Shown: piece by piece, positions 49,701-59,114 of the stretch
How the letters are laid out: the number at the start of each line of letters is the position of its first letter
Position numbering within the stretch: position 1 is the stretch's first letter
Assembly (NCBI RefSeq): GCF_036227105.1
Contig: NZ_CP109434.1
Location: 5,675,001 to 5,739,000 of the forward strand
Source of the DNA: Amycolatopsis sp. NBC_01488
GTDB lineage: Bacteria > Actinomycetota > Actinomycetes > Mycobacteriales > Pseudonocardiaceae
Reading direction: 5' to 3'
DNA length: 64,000 nucleotides
Position numbers and translations under genes: made by a program
The notes under the pieces: model-generated
Database searches by the model: none
Told to the model about the DNA's origin: nothing
What the model saw: the letters and a program-made list of their open reading frames with translations, nothing else

Positions 49701-52700
49701 TTCGCTGCTGGTCACGAAGCTCGTCGGGCGGCTGCGATCGGCAGTGCGAACCGAGATCAGCGTCCGGGATGTTTTCGACCACCCCACCGCGGCCGGACTC
49801 GCGCTGCTGCTGGACGGCCGGGCCGGGCGGGTGGCGCCGCCGCGCCTGGAGCCTCGCCAGCGTCCGGCCGAGCTGCCGCTGTCCGCTCCGCAACGGAGAC
49901 TCTGGGCGCTGGCGCAGATCGACGGTACCAGTGCCCCGTACAACGTTCCCTCGACGTGGCGCCTTCGTGGCGGCATCGATCGCGTCTCCCTGGCTTCGGC
50001 GATCGGTGACGTGTCACTTCGGCACGAGGCCCTGCGTACCGTGTTCCCGGTTACGAACGGCGAGCCGCGTCAGCGGATTCTGGACCGGCTTCCCGGGGTC
50101 GAGTTCTTGGAGTGCGTCGACGAGAAGGAGCGGCGAAGCCGGATCGCCGAAGCCGAACGCGCCCCCTTCGACCTTTCCGGGGAACTGCCGATCCGGGTTC
50201 GGCTCTGCAGCGTCGGCGATCAGGACCATGTTCTGTCCGTGGTGATCCACCACAGCGCAACAGACGGATGGTCGGCCGGCCCGTTCGCCCTCGATCTCGC
50301 GGCGGCCTATGAAGCGCGGGTGGCGGCAACCGCCCCGGAGTGGTCTCCGCTGCCGGTTCAATACGCCGATTACACGCTGTGGCTCGAAGAGTTCCTGAGC
50401 GCTCCGCGTGACTCCGGCACCCTGCGTACGCAACAACTGCGCTATTGGCGCACTGCCCTCGCCGGGCTGGCCACCGTCACGAACCTGCCGACGGACAGGC
50501 CGCGGCCGGCTCGCCGAAACCACGATGGTGACCATGTGCGCGCTGTGCTCGGCACGTCGTCGCACAACGCTTTGCGGGACCTCGCTCGACAACACAACGT
50601 CACGCTGTTCATGGTGGTCCAGGCAGCGCTGAGCCTGGTGCTGTCCCGCCTTGGTGCCGGCTCCGACATTGCGGTCGGAACCCCGAGCGCGGCCCGGACT
50701 GACCCCGCGTTGGACGGGATGGTCGGCTTCTTCGCAAACACAATGGTGCTACGCACGGACGTTTCGGGCGAGATCACTTTCGCGGAACTCCTCACCAGGG
50801 TTCGTGCGGCGGATCTCGAGGCGTTCGCGAACGCCGACGTCGCGTTCGACGAAGTCGTCGGAGCGATCGACCCGGCCCGGCTGCCGTCGGTCCACCCTCT
50901 GTTCCAGGTCGTACTGGTCGCGCGCGACACCGGAGCGCCCGCGCTGAAGTTGACCGGTTTGGCGGTCGAGGAAGAGCCTCCGGCGCACGTGGCAGCACGG
51001 TTCGACCTGACCTTCGAGTTCGGTGTCGTGTCCGGTGACGAATTGGAACTCGCCCTGGTCTACGCCGTCGATCTGTTCGATCGGGTGACTGCGAAGGCCA
51101 TGGTGGACCGCCTCGGCCAAGTGCTGCGGACGGTCGCCGACGCCCCCAGCATTCCGCTGCGGCAGGTGGACGTCCTCCTGCCGGATGAACGAGGGCGGAT
51201 CGCCAAGGCTGCCGTCGGCCGGTCGTCGGGCGAGTGCCTGCACGAAGTGTTCCAGGACCGGGCTCGGGCCACGCCCCAGGCGATCGCCGTCATCGCCGGC
51301 GACGAGCGGCTCACCTACGCCGAACTGGACTCCCGCGCCGACCGCCTCGCCGGCCACCTGCTCGCGCGGCCCCTCACCGGCCCGGTCATCGGCATCCACC
51401 TGGACCGTGGGCCGGAATTGGTCGTGGCTCTGCTGGCCGTGCTCAAGGCCGGTCGGGCGTACGCGCTGCTGGACGTGGAGTTTCCACCGGAGTGGGTGGC
51501 CACCGTCGCCGGCGACTCCGGAATGAGCTTGGTGCTGTCCACATCCGCGCGCGCCCGGACAGTCGAGTGGCGCGGTGCCGAAGTTCTAGACTTGATGGCC
51601 GAGGCACCTCTGCTCCCCGCCACATCCTCGTCGAGCCCCGCTGTTTCCGTGGACCCGGATGCGCCGGCTTGTGCGATGTTCACCTCCGGTTCGACCGGCC
51701 GGCCGAAATGCGTCCTCGCCCCGCACCGTGCCCTGACCGGCACCTACCTCGGCCAGGACTACCTGAGTTTCGGCGCGGGCCAGGTGTGGCTCCAGCTGTC
51801 ACCGGTCTCCTGGGACGCGTTCGCGCTGGAGGTGTTCGGCGCGCTGCTTTTCGGCGGCACGACGGTGCTGTACCCGGGTGCGCAGATCGATCTCGACACG
51901 GTCGCGCACCTCGTGGCCGAACACGGGGTGACGTCCTTGCAGCTGTCGGCCAGCTTGTTCAACCTCCTCGCGGACGAACGGCCGGAGGTGTTCGACGGGC
52001 TGACCCAGGTCATGACCGCCGGCGAGACCGCGTCGGCAAGCCACGTCGCCACCGTGCTCGCCCGGTGCCCGCGATTGCGAGTCGTGAACGGCTACGGGCC
52101 GGTCGAGACACTGGGATTCTCCACCGCCCACGACATCGTCCCGGCCGATGTCGAACGCGGCTCGATTCCCATCGGGCATCCGGTGGCGGGCAAAGCCGCC
52201 TTCGTGCTCGACACGGAGCTGCGGCCGGTGCCGGACGGTGTACCCGGCGAGTTGTACCTCGGGGGAGTGGGGCTGGCGCGGGGTTATCTCGGCCGGGCGG
52301 CCGGCACCGCCACGCGCTTCGTGGCTTGCCCGTTCGGCCCGGCCGGGGCGCGGATCTACCGCACCGGCGACCTCGTCCGCCGGACCCGGACCGGGGTTCT
52401 CGAGTACCTCGGCCGCCTCGACGACCAAGCCAAGGTCAACGGGTTCCGCGTGGAACCCGGCGCGGTCGAGCAAGCTCTGTCGGGCATTTCCGGCGTGCGG
52501 CGTGCGGCGGTGGTGGTGCGCGACGACCGATGGGGAAAACCCGCGTTGACAGCGTACGTGGTGGGCACGGACGTCGACCCGGCACGCCTTCGTGCGGCGT
52601 TGTCGGAGGTGCTGCCCCGGCACCTGGTCCCCACGGCTTTTATCGGGCTGGCCGACCTGCCGCTGACCACCAACGGGAAGCTCGATCGGGGTGCGCTCCG

Positions 52701-53073
52701 GCAACCGCACTTCGAAGCCGACGAGGGGCGGCGCCCGGTGGCCACCTCGGAGGAAGCGCTCCTGGCCACCTTGTTCTCCGAGGTACTCGGCGTTCCCGAA
52801 GTGGGACCGGACGATGACTTCTTCGCCTTGGGCGGGCACTCGGTATCGGCGATCCGGCTGGCTGCGCGAGCTCGTTCCGCGAACCTCGTGGTCACCGCGC
52901 AGCAGGTGTTCGCCCACCCGACCGTCGCCGATCTGGCGACGCACGTGACGCGGCCGGATCCGGGCGACTCGCAGCCGCACCTGGACGGCTCGCTCGAACT
53001 GGACGCCGACGAACTGGCCGAGGTCGCCTCCTGGCGTAACGCCACCACTCCGGACCCGGCGGAAAGCGAGTGA
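46717..53073 (+). CDS. NRPS, two modules C-A-T-C-A-T
   Basis: A 2118-residue protein. C (HHAILDG near 143-149), A (TSGSTGQPK near 607), T (GGHSLL, Ser near 995), C (HHSATDG near 1177), A (TSGSTGRPK near 1654), T (GGHSVS, Ser near 2037). By hand alignment the first pocket reads about D-G-(S/W)-E-A-G-M-I-D-K; the A4 region FDGFWSP is one residue shorter than GrsA, so position 239 is uncertain. Acidic residues at 278 and 331 favour a basic amino acid. The second pocket reads DALQMAGGFK, which I cannot assign. GTG starts overlap both neighbours by 4 bases (46717 and 53070). No epimerisation or methylation domain is seen. Confidence 0.9.
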   Translation: MSRPEVAEVHPLVPLQAGMLFHSLYDENSTDVYIVQFALELTGPLDVSLLRESCEVLITRHASLRSAFVHRRTGEPVRVVAKEVAIPWREYDLTTAGAGEQRSREDDVLADERARRFAMTRPPLVRFSLIRSAPERAVLAVTAHHAILDGWSVPLVLEELLELYAHGADPSALPPVTPYAGYQRWLAARDDVAAGNAWQAALSDLAGPTLAAPGAGLGNPAAPRRLTAVLPESEVVLLDDVARSRNLTPSTILQGVWALVLSAMTGVRDVVSGIQVTGRNAEVAGIERLVGIVMNTVPMRARLNPAEPAAEFFARLQLEQAGLFEHHHLGLPDIQRAAGLDAPLFDTTFVYENIPYDAAELANIVPGLAVRLLDDDADPEATHYPLNFVVFPGPSLRFELGYRPDVISGRTASIWLDLYLETVRRILRDPNLPLGRLPALPGPDEVGSTGTLAPVSPSPSSLVDVFTRQVERTPDAVAMVADGQRITFGELGARVERLARELRRHGAVADRFVAAAVPRSADALVAVLAILRSGAAYLPIDPDQPGGWIAEVLARTGPVVGLTTADLAGALPGIPDGRWISGVDGDGPGSDAALPPHGAGRALAYAIPTSGSTGQPKIVLVEQHSLSNMFHSHERHYYAKEATGNTRLRVALTYAMTFDGFWSPLFWMVAGHELHLLDDTVRKDTEALVAYVHQHALDVVETTPSHAELLLSGGLLEEPGPRVLALGGEPISPELWLRLRRADVSAYNMYGPTECTIDPLYCRIDDVERPSIGEPADNNQIHVLDTFLRPVAEGVVGELYISGEGVARGYAGRPGATAERFVACTAGNGERMYRTGDLVRRDSGGELCFVGRADDQVKIRGFRVEPRQAELVIAALPEVAQAAVVVRADQFGDPQLVAYVVPAPGSSVDPRGVRTEVSSVLPAHLVPAVVVALDVLPTTTSGKLDRRALPAPKWTSEAARAARTPLEAVVADAFAAALDVAAIDPDDDFFRLGGHSLLVTKLVGRLRSAVRTEISVRDVFDHPTAAGLALLLDGRAGRVAPPRLEPRQRPAELPLSAPQRRLWALAQIDGTSAPYNVPSTWRLRGGIDRVSLASAIGDVSLRHEALRTVFPVTNGEPRQRILDRLPGVEFLECVDEKERRSRIAEAERAPFDLSGELPIRVRLCSVGDQDHVLSVVIHHSATDGWSAGPFALDLAAAYEARVAATAPEWSPLPVQYADYTLWLEEFLSAPRDSGTLRTQQLRYWRTALAGLATVTNLPTDRPRPARRNHDGDHVRAVLGTSSHNALRDLARQHNVTLFMVVQAALSLVLSRLGAGSDIAVGTPSAARTDPALDGMVGFFANTMVLRTDVSGEITFAELLTRVRAADLEAFANADVAFDEVVGAIDPARLPSVHPLFQVVLVARDTGAPALKLTGLAVEEEPPAHVAARFDLTFEFGVVSGDELELALVYAVDLFDRVTAKAMVDRLGQVLRTVADAPSIPLRQVDVLLPDERGRIAKAAVGRSSGECLHEVFQDRARATPQAIAVIAGDERLTYAELDSRADRLAGHLLARPLTGPVIGIHLDRGPELVVALLAVLKAGRAYALLDVEFPPEWVATVAGDSGMSLVLSTSARARTVEWRGAEVLDLMAEAPLLPATSSSSPAVSVDPDAPACAMFTSGSTGRPKCVLAPHRALTGTYLGQDYLSFGAGQVWLQLSPVSWDAFALEVFGALLFGGTTVLYPGAQIDLDTVAHLVAEHGVTSLQLSASLFNLLADERPEVFDGLTQVMTAGETASASHVATVLARCPRLRVVNGYGPVETLGFSTAHDIVPADVERGSIPIGHPVAGKAAFVLDTELRPVPDGVPGELYLGGVGLARGYLGRAAGTATRFVACPFGPAGARIYRTGDLVRRTRTGVLEYLGRLDDQAKVNGFRVEPGAVEQALSGISGVRRAAVVVRDDRWGKPALTAYVVGTDVDPARLRAALSEVLPRHLVPTAFIGLADLPLTTNGKLDRGALRQPHFEADEGRRPVATSEEALLATLFSEVLGVPEVGPDDDFFALGGHSVSAIRLAARARSANLVVTAQQVFAHPTVADLATHVTRPDPGDSQPHLDGSLELDADELAEVASWRNATTPDPAESE

Positions 53074-56000
53074 GCGTGCGCGACCCTGTTGCCGAAGAAG
53101 TCCTGCCCTTGTCGTCCCTCCAAGAAGGACTCTTCTTCCACGCCCAGCACGACACCCAGGGCCCCGATGTCTACCTCGTCCAATCCGGACTGGTGCTGGA
53201 AGGAGCGATCCGGGAGCAGGAGCTCCGAGCCGCATGCGACCGCGTGGTGCAGCGCCATTCCGCGTTGCGGGCGAGTTTCCTCGGCTTGTCCTCGGGACGG
53301 ATCGTCCAGGTCGTGCCCGCCGCCGTCACCGTGCCGTTCGAAGTGACAGATCTCTCCCACGTTCCGGCCGCCCGGCAGCGAAGCGAGCTGACCGATCTGC
53401 TCGATCGCGACCGCCTCCGGCGGTTCGACCTCGGGAACGCTCCCGCCCTGCGATTCCTCCTGGTCCGGCTGGGGCGACGACGTGCGGCTCTGGTGCTGTC
53501 GATCCACCACATCCTGGTGGACGGCTGGTCCATGTCGGTGTTGTGGCGCGATCTCATGCGTGCGTACTCGGGGGTCGAGCCGGCGGCGCCGGCGAACTAC
53601 AGTGCCTATCTGGGCTGGCTCGGCCGGCAAAACCGCACCGACGCCATCGAGGCATGGCGGTCAGCGCTGGCGGGGCTGGACGAGCCGGCGCTGGTCGTCC
53701 CCGACACGGGCGAGCGGACCGCCGCATTGCCGTCGAGGATCGTCACCGAATTGCCGGCCGGCCTGACGGCCGCACTCGACCGGGAGGCACGGGCACGGCG
53801 GCTGACCCTGAACACGATCGTGCAAGGTGTCTGGGGCCTGTTGCTGTCGAACCGGCTCGGCAGGCGTGACGTCGTGTTCGGGGCGACTGTATCGGTCCGG
53901 CCGGCGGAGGTACCCGGAGTCGAGGACGTGGTCGGCCTGCTGGTCACCACCGTCCCCGTCCGGGTCACCGTCGACCCGGGAGAACCGCTCGCGCGGATGT
54001 TCACCCGGATCCAGCGGCAGCAGTCGGCCCTGATCGCGCACCACCACCTCGGCCTGGCGAACATCCAGCGGGCGGTCGGACTGGGGGACCTTTTCGACAC
54101 GGTCATCGTGTTCGAGAGCCAGCCGGCCGGAGAGCCGGAGGTTTTCGGTGCTCTCCGAGCCACCGCGCTGCCTGACGACAGCGAGTCCGGGGTCATGCAT
54201 TACCCGCTCAGTCTTGCCGTTCACCCCGGGGAACAGATGTCGTTGCACCTCAGCTTCCGGGCCGACCTGATCGACCGGGACGCCGTCGACCGGCTCGCCG
54301 CGGGACTGGTGAGCGTCATGGAAACCGTGGCGGAAGATCCGGATCGCGTCGCCGGCCGGCTCGAGCGGACGCCCGTCGGTACTGGCGCGCGGCTCGCCGG
54401 AGCCGACAGCCCGACCGTTCGTCCGGTACCCCGCACGACGCTGCCCGAACTGTTCCAGGAGCAGGCCGCCCGGACGCCCGGAGCGACCGCGGTCGTGCAC
54501 AAGGGGCACACGTTGACCTACCGCGAGCTGGACCGGCGCGCGAACCGGCTCGCCCGGGCCCTTCGGCTGCGCGGCGTCGAGCGCGGACACGTCGTGGCGG
54601 TTGCCCTGCCCCGCTCCCTGGAACTGATGATCGCGTTGTACGCCGTGCACAAGGCAGGCGCCGCGTACCTGCCCGTCGATCCGGATCTCCCGGCGGAGCG
54701 GGCCGGGATCATGTGCGCCGACGCCCGGGCGACCGTCACCGTGACCGAACGAACCTACGAGGAGCTGGTGAAAGCCGAGCCCGGGCGGCTCACGCTCGGT
54801 GCCGCCGCGCCCGAGGACCCTGCTTACGTCATCTACACGTCGGGTTCCACCGGACGGCCCAAGGGGGTCGTCGTGCCCCACAGCGCGATCGTCAACAGGC
54901 TGCTGTGGATGCAGGACCACTTCGGGCTGGAGCCGGGCGAGCGGGTGCTGCACAAGACACCCGTCGGCTTCGACGTGTCCGTGTGGGAGCTCTTCTGGCC
55001 GTTGCTGGCCGGTGCCACCGTCGTTCTGGCCGATCCGGGCGGGCACACCGATCCCGCTTACCTGGCCCGGTTGATCGAGACGGAGAAGGTGACCACCGCC
55101 CACTTCGTGCCGACGATGCTGGATGCGTTCATCCGCGCACGTGAAACGACAGGGACCAGGTTGCGCCGTGTCATTTGCAGCGGTGAACAGCTCGATCGGG
55201 AGCTGGCCGGCAGCGCCCACGCCGTGCTGGGAGTCGCCCCGCACAACCTGTACGGCCCGACCGAGGCCGCCGTCGACGTGACTGCCTGGCAGTACGATCC
55301 GGGAGACCGGCGCGCCGGTGTCCCGATAGGACTGCCGATCTGGAACACGCAGGTTCACGTGCTGGACCACAACCTGCACCCGGTTCCGGCCGGGGAAACC
55401 GGCGAGCTGTACCTGGCCGGCGCAGGGCTGGCGCACGGCTACACGGGCCGGCCGGACTTGACCGCGGATCGGTTTGTGGCCTGCCCGTTCGGCGCCTCCG
55501 GTGGCCGGATGTATCGCACCGGCGACCTGGGACGCCGTGGTCCGGACGGGGCACTCGAATACCAGGGGCGGGTGGACGACCAGGTGAAGATTCGTGGCGT
55601 CCGCGTCGAACCGGACGAAGTCTCCGCCGTGCTGGCCGGCCACCCGGCGGTGCGCAGGGCACTGGTCGTCGCGCGTAAGGCGCCGACGAGCGGGAACCGG
55701 CTGGTGGCCTACGTGGTTCCGGCGGAGGCGGCTTCGGCCGATCTCCGGGGCTACCTCGAGGCACGGCTGCCTTCCTACCTGGTCCCCACGGCTTTCGTCG
55801 GTCTCGGCTCCATACCGGTGACCGCCAACGGGAAGGTGGACCGGCGCGCTCTGCCGGAGCCTGCGAAGCGTGACGGGCCGCCCCCGCGGCGCCCGCAGAA
55901 CGCCGGTGAGCGAGCGCTGAGCGCAGCCTTCGCGGAGGTGCTCGGCGTTGCGGAGGTCGGGACGGGCGAAGACTTCTTCGAACTCGGCGGCGACTCGATC

Positions 56001-57842
56001 TCGTCGATCCACCTGGCGGTGAAGGCACGCGAGGCGGGTTTTGTGGTGACCACGCACGACATCTTCCGATATCGCACCGTCCGGGAATTGATCGTCCACG
56101 CTCGTCCCGGTGACCGTCCGCCGGATGGGGAGCCCGTCCCGGCGGCAATGGCACTCGCACCGGCGGAAGCCGAGATCCTCGACCGGCACTACCCGGAACG
56201 AGAGGCCGTCTGGCCGGTCTCCCCTTTGCAGGAGGGCCTGCTCTTCCACGCCGATTGCAGCGCCGGCGAAGTCGACGTGCACGTCGTGCAAATCGCGCTC
56301 ACGCTGACGGGGGAGGTCCGTGCGGCCGACCTGCGCGCGGCGTGGCGAGCCTTGGTGCGCAGGCACGGGGCCCTGCGTGCGGCCTTCCCCCGGCTCCCGT
56401 CCGGGCGGCCGGTGCAGGTCCTGCCGAGCGGGGTGGATCCGGTCTGGAGCGAGGTCGAACTCGTCGACGATCTACCGGCCCTGCTGGCGAGTGACCGGCT
56501 GACGCCGTTCGACTTGAACTCGCCGACGCCGGCGAGGCTCATGCTCGTCCGCGAAAGCTCCGGGAAAACCACGGTCGTCCTGACCTTGCACCACATCGTC
56601 GTCGACGGGTGGTCCATCCCGACGTTGTTGCGCGATCTTTTCGCCCTCTACAAGGGAGACGAGCTGCCCGGTCCCGCTTCCTACGGCGACTACCTGGCGT
56701 GGGTGACGAGACAGGATCGGTCGTCGGCGGCCGCTGTCTGGGCGAGTGCGCTGGCCGGCCTGAACCGCGCGGCGCTCGTGGCTCCCGGCATCCGTTCCGC
56801 GGCGACCGCCGTGCTGCCGGCTCGGATTTCGACGCAGTTGCCGGTCGAAGCCTCTCGGCGGATCGCCGCGGCCGCTAGAGCCGGCGGGATCACGGTCAAC
56901 ACCTTGACCCAGGTGGCCTGGTCGCTGCTGCTCGCTCGGTTGCTGGACACCGAAGACGTGGTTTTCGGCGCCACGGTATCCGGGCGTTCGCCGGAAGTGC
57001 CCGCCGTCTCCGAGATCGTCGGCCTGTTGATCAACACCGTACCCGTGCGGGTGCGGATCCGGCCGGACGAGCGGCTGATCGACCTGTTGACCCGGGTTCA
57101 GGACGAACAGTCGGCGCTGGTGGCCCAGCACCATCTAGGGCTCACGGAGATCCATCGCGCGGTGGGCCGGACGGCCCTGTTCGACACAACTGTCGTATTC
57201 GAAAACTACCCCATCGACAAGTTCGGCGACTACGGGCAGGCGGGACGAAACCCGCTCGGCGAGATCGGGCTGGACCTGGGATTCGTGGAAATGGCCGCTC
57301 ATGACGCCTTTCATTATCCGTTGCGCCTCATGGCAGCGTGTGATGATCGCATCTTCCTGCGGATAGATTACCGGGAAGAGTTGTTCGACGAATCTGTGCT
57401 GTGGTCGTGGATCGAGTGGCTTGTGCACGTGTTCGAGTCATTCGAAAGTGATCCGAATACGCTGATTCACCGAGTACTGCGCGGAAAGCTCGCCGGATGT
57501 CCGATGGTGCCGACCTCGACGCCCGATCGGCCGGGTGCGGCCGGGCACGAGCCCTCGGTGCCGTCGGAGGCGGGGGTGGAACTCATGCGTCGGCTTCGCC
57601 CGATCGCCGCTGAAGTGCTCGGGCTTCCTTCGATCGGGGACGACGAAGATTTCTTCGAGTTGGGTGCGGATTCCTTGGTCCTGGGCCGCCTGGCGGGCGC
57701 GTTTCGGGCCGGAGCCGATGTGGAAATCCCGGTGCGGCAGCTGTTCGAGCGCAGCACGTTGGCGGGGGTGATCGATTACTGGGAAGTTGCCGGTCGATTT
57801 CCTGGCCGAAGGAGCCCGTCTTCTGAAGACTTCGAGTGCTAG
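53070..57842 (+). CDS. NRPS C-A-T-C-T, serine module plus A-less module
   Basis: A 1590-residue protein. C (HHILVDG near 145-151), A (TSGSTGRPKG near 589), T (GGDSIS, Ser near 974), C (HHIVVDG near 1173), T (GADSLV, Ser near 1532). The pocket reads DVWHISLVDK, nearly identical to the serine codes DVWHLSLIDK/DVWHISLIDK. The final C-T pair has no adenylation domain and no thioesterase, so its carrier must be loaded in trans or the module passes the chain on, plausibly to the PKS downstream. GTG 53070 overlaps the preceding stop. Confidence 0.9.
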   Translation: MSVRDPVAEEVLPLSSLQEGLFFHAQHDTQGPDVYLVQSGLVLEGAIREQELRAACDRVVQRHSALRASFLGLSSGRIVQVVPAAVTVPFEVTDLSHVPAARQRSELTDLLDRDRLRRFDLGNAPALRFLLVRLGRRRAALVLSIHHILVDGWSMSVLWRDLMRAYSGVEPAAPANYSAYLGWLGRQNRTDAIEAWRSALAGLDEPALVVPDTGERTAALPSRIVTELPAGLTAALDREARARRLTLNTIVQGVWGLLLSNRLGRRDVVFGATVSVRPAEVPGVEDVVGLLVTTVPVRVTVDPGEPLARMFTRIQRQQSALIAHHHLGLANIQRAVGLGDLFDTVIVFESQPAGEPEVFGALRATALPDDSESGVMHYPLSLAVHPGEQMSLHLSFRADLIDRDAVDRLAAGLVSVMETVAEDPDRVAGRLERTPVGTGARLAGADSPTVRPVPRTTLPELFQEQAARTPGATAVVHKGHTLTYRELDRRANRLARALRLRGVERGHVVAVALPRSLELMIALYAVHKAGAAYLPVDPDLPAERAGIMCADARATVTVTERTYEELVKAEPGRLTLGAAAPEDPAYVIYTSGSTGRPKGVVVPHSAIVNRLLWMQDHFGLEPGERVLHKTPVGFDVSVWELFWPLLAGATVVLADPGGHTDPAYLARLIETEKVTTAHFVPTMLDAFIRARETTGTRLRRVICSGEQLDRELAGSAHAVLGVAPHNLYGPTEAAVDVTAWQYDPGDRRAGVPIGLPIWNTQVHVLDHNLHPVPAGETGELYLAGAGLAHGYTGRPDLTADRFVACPFGASGGRMYRTGDLGRRGPDGALEYQGRVDDQVKIRGVRVEPDEVSAVLAGHPAVRRALVVARKAPTSGNRLVAYVVPAEAASADLRGYLEARLPSYLVPTAFVGLGSIPVTANGKVDRRALPEPAKRDGPPPRRPQNAGERALSAAFAEVLGVAEVGTGEDFFELGGDSISSIHLAVKAREAGFVVTTHDIFRYRTVRELIVHARPGDRPPDGEPVPAAMALAPAEAEILDRHYPEREAVWPVSPLQEGLLFHADCSAGEVDVHVVQIALTLTGEVRAADLRAAWRALVRRHGALRAAFPRLPSGRPVQVLPSGVDPVWSEVELVDDLPALLASDRLTPFDLNSPTPARLMLVRESSGKTTVVLTLHHIVVDGWSIPTLLRDLFALYKGDELPGPASYGDYLAWVTRQDRSSAAAVWASALAGLNRAALVAPGIRSAATAVLPARISTQLPVEASRRIAAAARAGGITVNTLTQVAWSLLLARLLDTEDVVFGATVSGRSPEVPAVSEIVGLLINTVPVRVRIRPDERLIDLLTRVQDEQSALVAQHHLGLTEIHRAVGRTALFDTTVVFENYPIDKFGDYGQAGRNPLGEIGLDLGFVEMAAHDAFHYPLRLMAACDDRIFLRIDYREELFDESVLWSWIEWLVHVFESFESDPNTLIHRVLRGKLAGCPMVPTSTPDRPGAAGHEPSVPSEAGVELMRRLRPIAAEVLGLPSIGDDEDFFELGADSLVLGRLAGAFRAGADVEIPVRQLFERSTLAGVIDYWEVAGRFPGRRSPSSEDFEC

Positions 57843-57866
57843 CCAACCGTGAACTTGGAGAAAGTC

Positions 57867-58073
57867 ATGGAAAATCCGTTCGATGATGAACAGGGGCGGT
57901 TTCTCGTTCTGGTCAACGATGAAGGACAGCACTCGATCTGGCCCGCCTTCGCGGAGGTACCACTGGGCTGGCGCCAAGTATACGGCGAAGCCGATCGGCG
58001 TTCCTGTCTCGACTACGTCGAACAGAACTGGACGGACCTGCGTCCCGCCGGCCTTGCAAGGCAGGACCGGTGA
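57867..58073 (+). CDS. MbtH-family NRPS chaperone
   Basis: A 68-residue MbtH-like protein that binds and activates adenylation domains. The family signature is present: NPFDDEQGRFLVLVNDEGQ (3-21), SIWPAF, GW, and NWTDLRP near the end. ATG 57867 with GGAG 8 bases upstream is preferred over GTG 57849. It lies 24 bases after the NRPS stop and overlaps the oxygenase gene. Confidence 0.95.
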   Translation: MENPFDDEQGRFLVLVNDEGQHSIWPAFAEVPLGWRQVYGEADRRSCLDYVEQNWTDLRPAGLARQDR

Positions 58074-59101
58074 TGGGCGCGCCTTCGACCAGCGATCTCC
58101 CCGAGTATCTGCTGAGTGAGACGGAGGCACACACCATCTCGATGCTGGCCAGGAGTCTGCGTGAAAGTGTTGCGCACCCGACCTCATCGGCCTTCTACGA
58201 CGAACACTGGAAAGAACTGGTCGCGCTGCCCCCGGGCCTTCGTGTGTTTCTCGAGTCCATCCGTCGCAAGGAGTCCGGTGGGGCGTTCCTCGTGACTGGT
58301 CTGCCGGTAGACGATCATGCGATCGGTCCGACCCCGGCACATTGGAGTACGCCGGCCGGGGATTCTCGGACGCTCGAGCACGAAATCATCCTGGCGCTGT
58401 GCGGGCTGTCGCTCGGAGAACCGTTCACCTGGGCCACGCTGCAGTCGGGACGGATGGTGCAGGATATCCTTCCCGTGCGCGGCGACGAGCACCGGCAGAA
58501 CGGCCACGGCAGCACATCGTTGCTCGAGTTCCACACGGAGGACGGCTTCCATCCGGACCGCTGCGACTACCTGCTGCTTTACGGACTCAGAAATCACGAC
58601 CGCGTGCCGACGGTCGTCGCTTCGATTCGCGATGTCCGGCTCAGTGCCCGTGATCGAAAGGTGCTGGCGGCCCCGCGTTTCCACATTCTTCCTGATGACG
58701 AGCACATCCGGCAGCTTGAGATCCGGAACCCGGCTCATCCGGCGTTGCGGGTGATGAAGCGGATGCGTGATGTTCCCGAGCCGGTCGCGGTCCTCTTCGG
58801 CGATCCCGCGCACCCTTATCTGAAAGTGGACCGTCCGTTCATGCGCTGCGCGGGCGACGATCCGGCCGCGGCGCGTGCGCTGAGGCATCTGATGGAAGAG
58901 CTCGAACGGGTCCAACAAGACGTGGTCGTCGTTCCGGGAGCGCTTCTGGTCGTGGACAACTACGTCGCCGTGCACGGACGCCGCTCGTTCGTCAGCCGCT
59001 ACGACGGAACCGACCGCTGGCTGAAGAAGCTCACGGTCCGGCGGGACCTCCGCCGGCCCGTTCTGTCATCGCGTTCGGCCGGCGAATACGTTTTGTACTG
59101 A
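58070..59101 (+). CDS. Fe(II)/2-oxoglutarate oxygenase, VioC/AsnO-type amino acid hydroxylase
   Basis: A 343-residue clavaminate-synthase-like (TauD superfamily) protein. FHTEDGFHPDRCDYLLLYGL (about 154-173) carries the HxE iron ligands, and the distal His is in YVAVHGRRSF (about 302-311) with Arg following for 2-oxoglutarate. This signature is that of beta-hydroxylases of free or carrier-bound amino acids such as VioC (Arg), AsnO (Asn) and MppO (enduracididine). It probably hydroxylates a basic or amide residue of this pathway. GTG 58070 or ATG 58073 overlaps the MbtH stop. Confidence 0.85.
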   Translation: MMGAPSTSDLPEYLLSETEAHTISMLARSLRESVAHPTSSAFYDEHWKELVALPPGLRVFLESIRRKESGGAFLVTGLPVDDHAIGPTPAHWSTPAGDSRTLEHEIILALCGLSLGEPFTWATLQSGRMVQDILPVRGDEHRQNGHGSTSLLEFHTEDGFHPDRCDYLLLYGLRNHDRVPTVVASIRDVRLSARDRKVLAAPRFHILPDDEHIRQLEIRNPAHPALRVMKRMRDVPEPVAVLFGDPAHPYLKVDRPFMRCAGDDPAAARALRHLMEELERVQQDVVVVPGALLVVDNYVAVHGRRSFVSRYDGTDRWLKKLTVRRDLRRPVLSSRSAGEYVLY

Positions 59102-59114
59102 ACGGGAGAAGTGC

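Noticed and set aside
56180..57480. Epimerisation domain at the end of the third NRPS
   Set aside because: The motif is HHIVVDG with condensation-type flanks; no E-domain signature was found, so it is called a condensation domain.
53070..57842. Thioesterase or reductase release domain at the NRPS C-terminus
   Set aside because: After the last carrier motif only about 55 residues remain, with no GxSxG or Rossmann motif.
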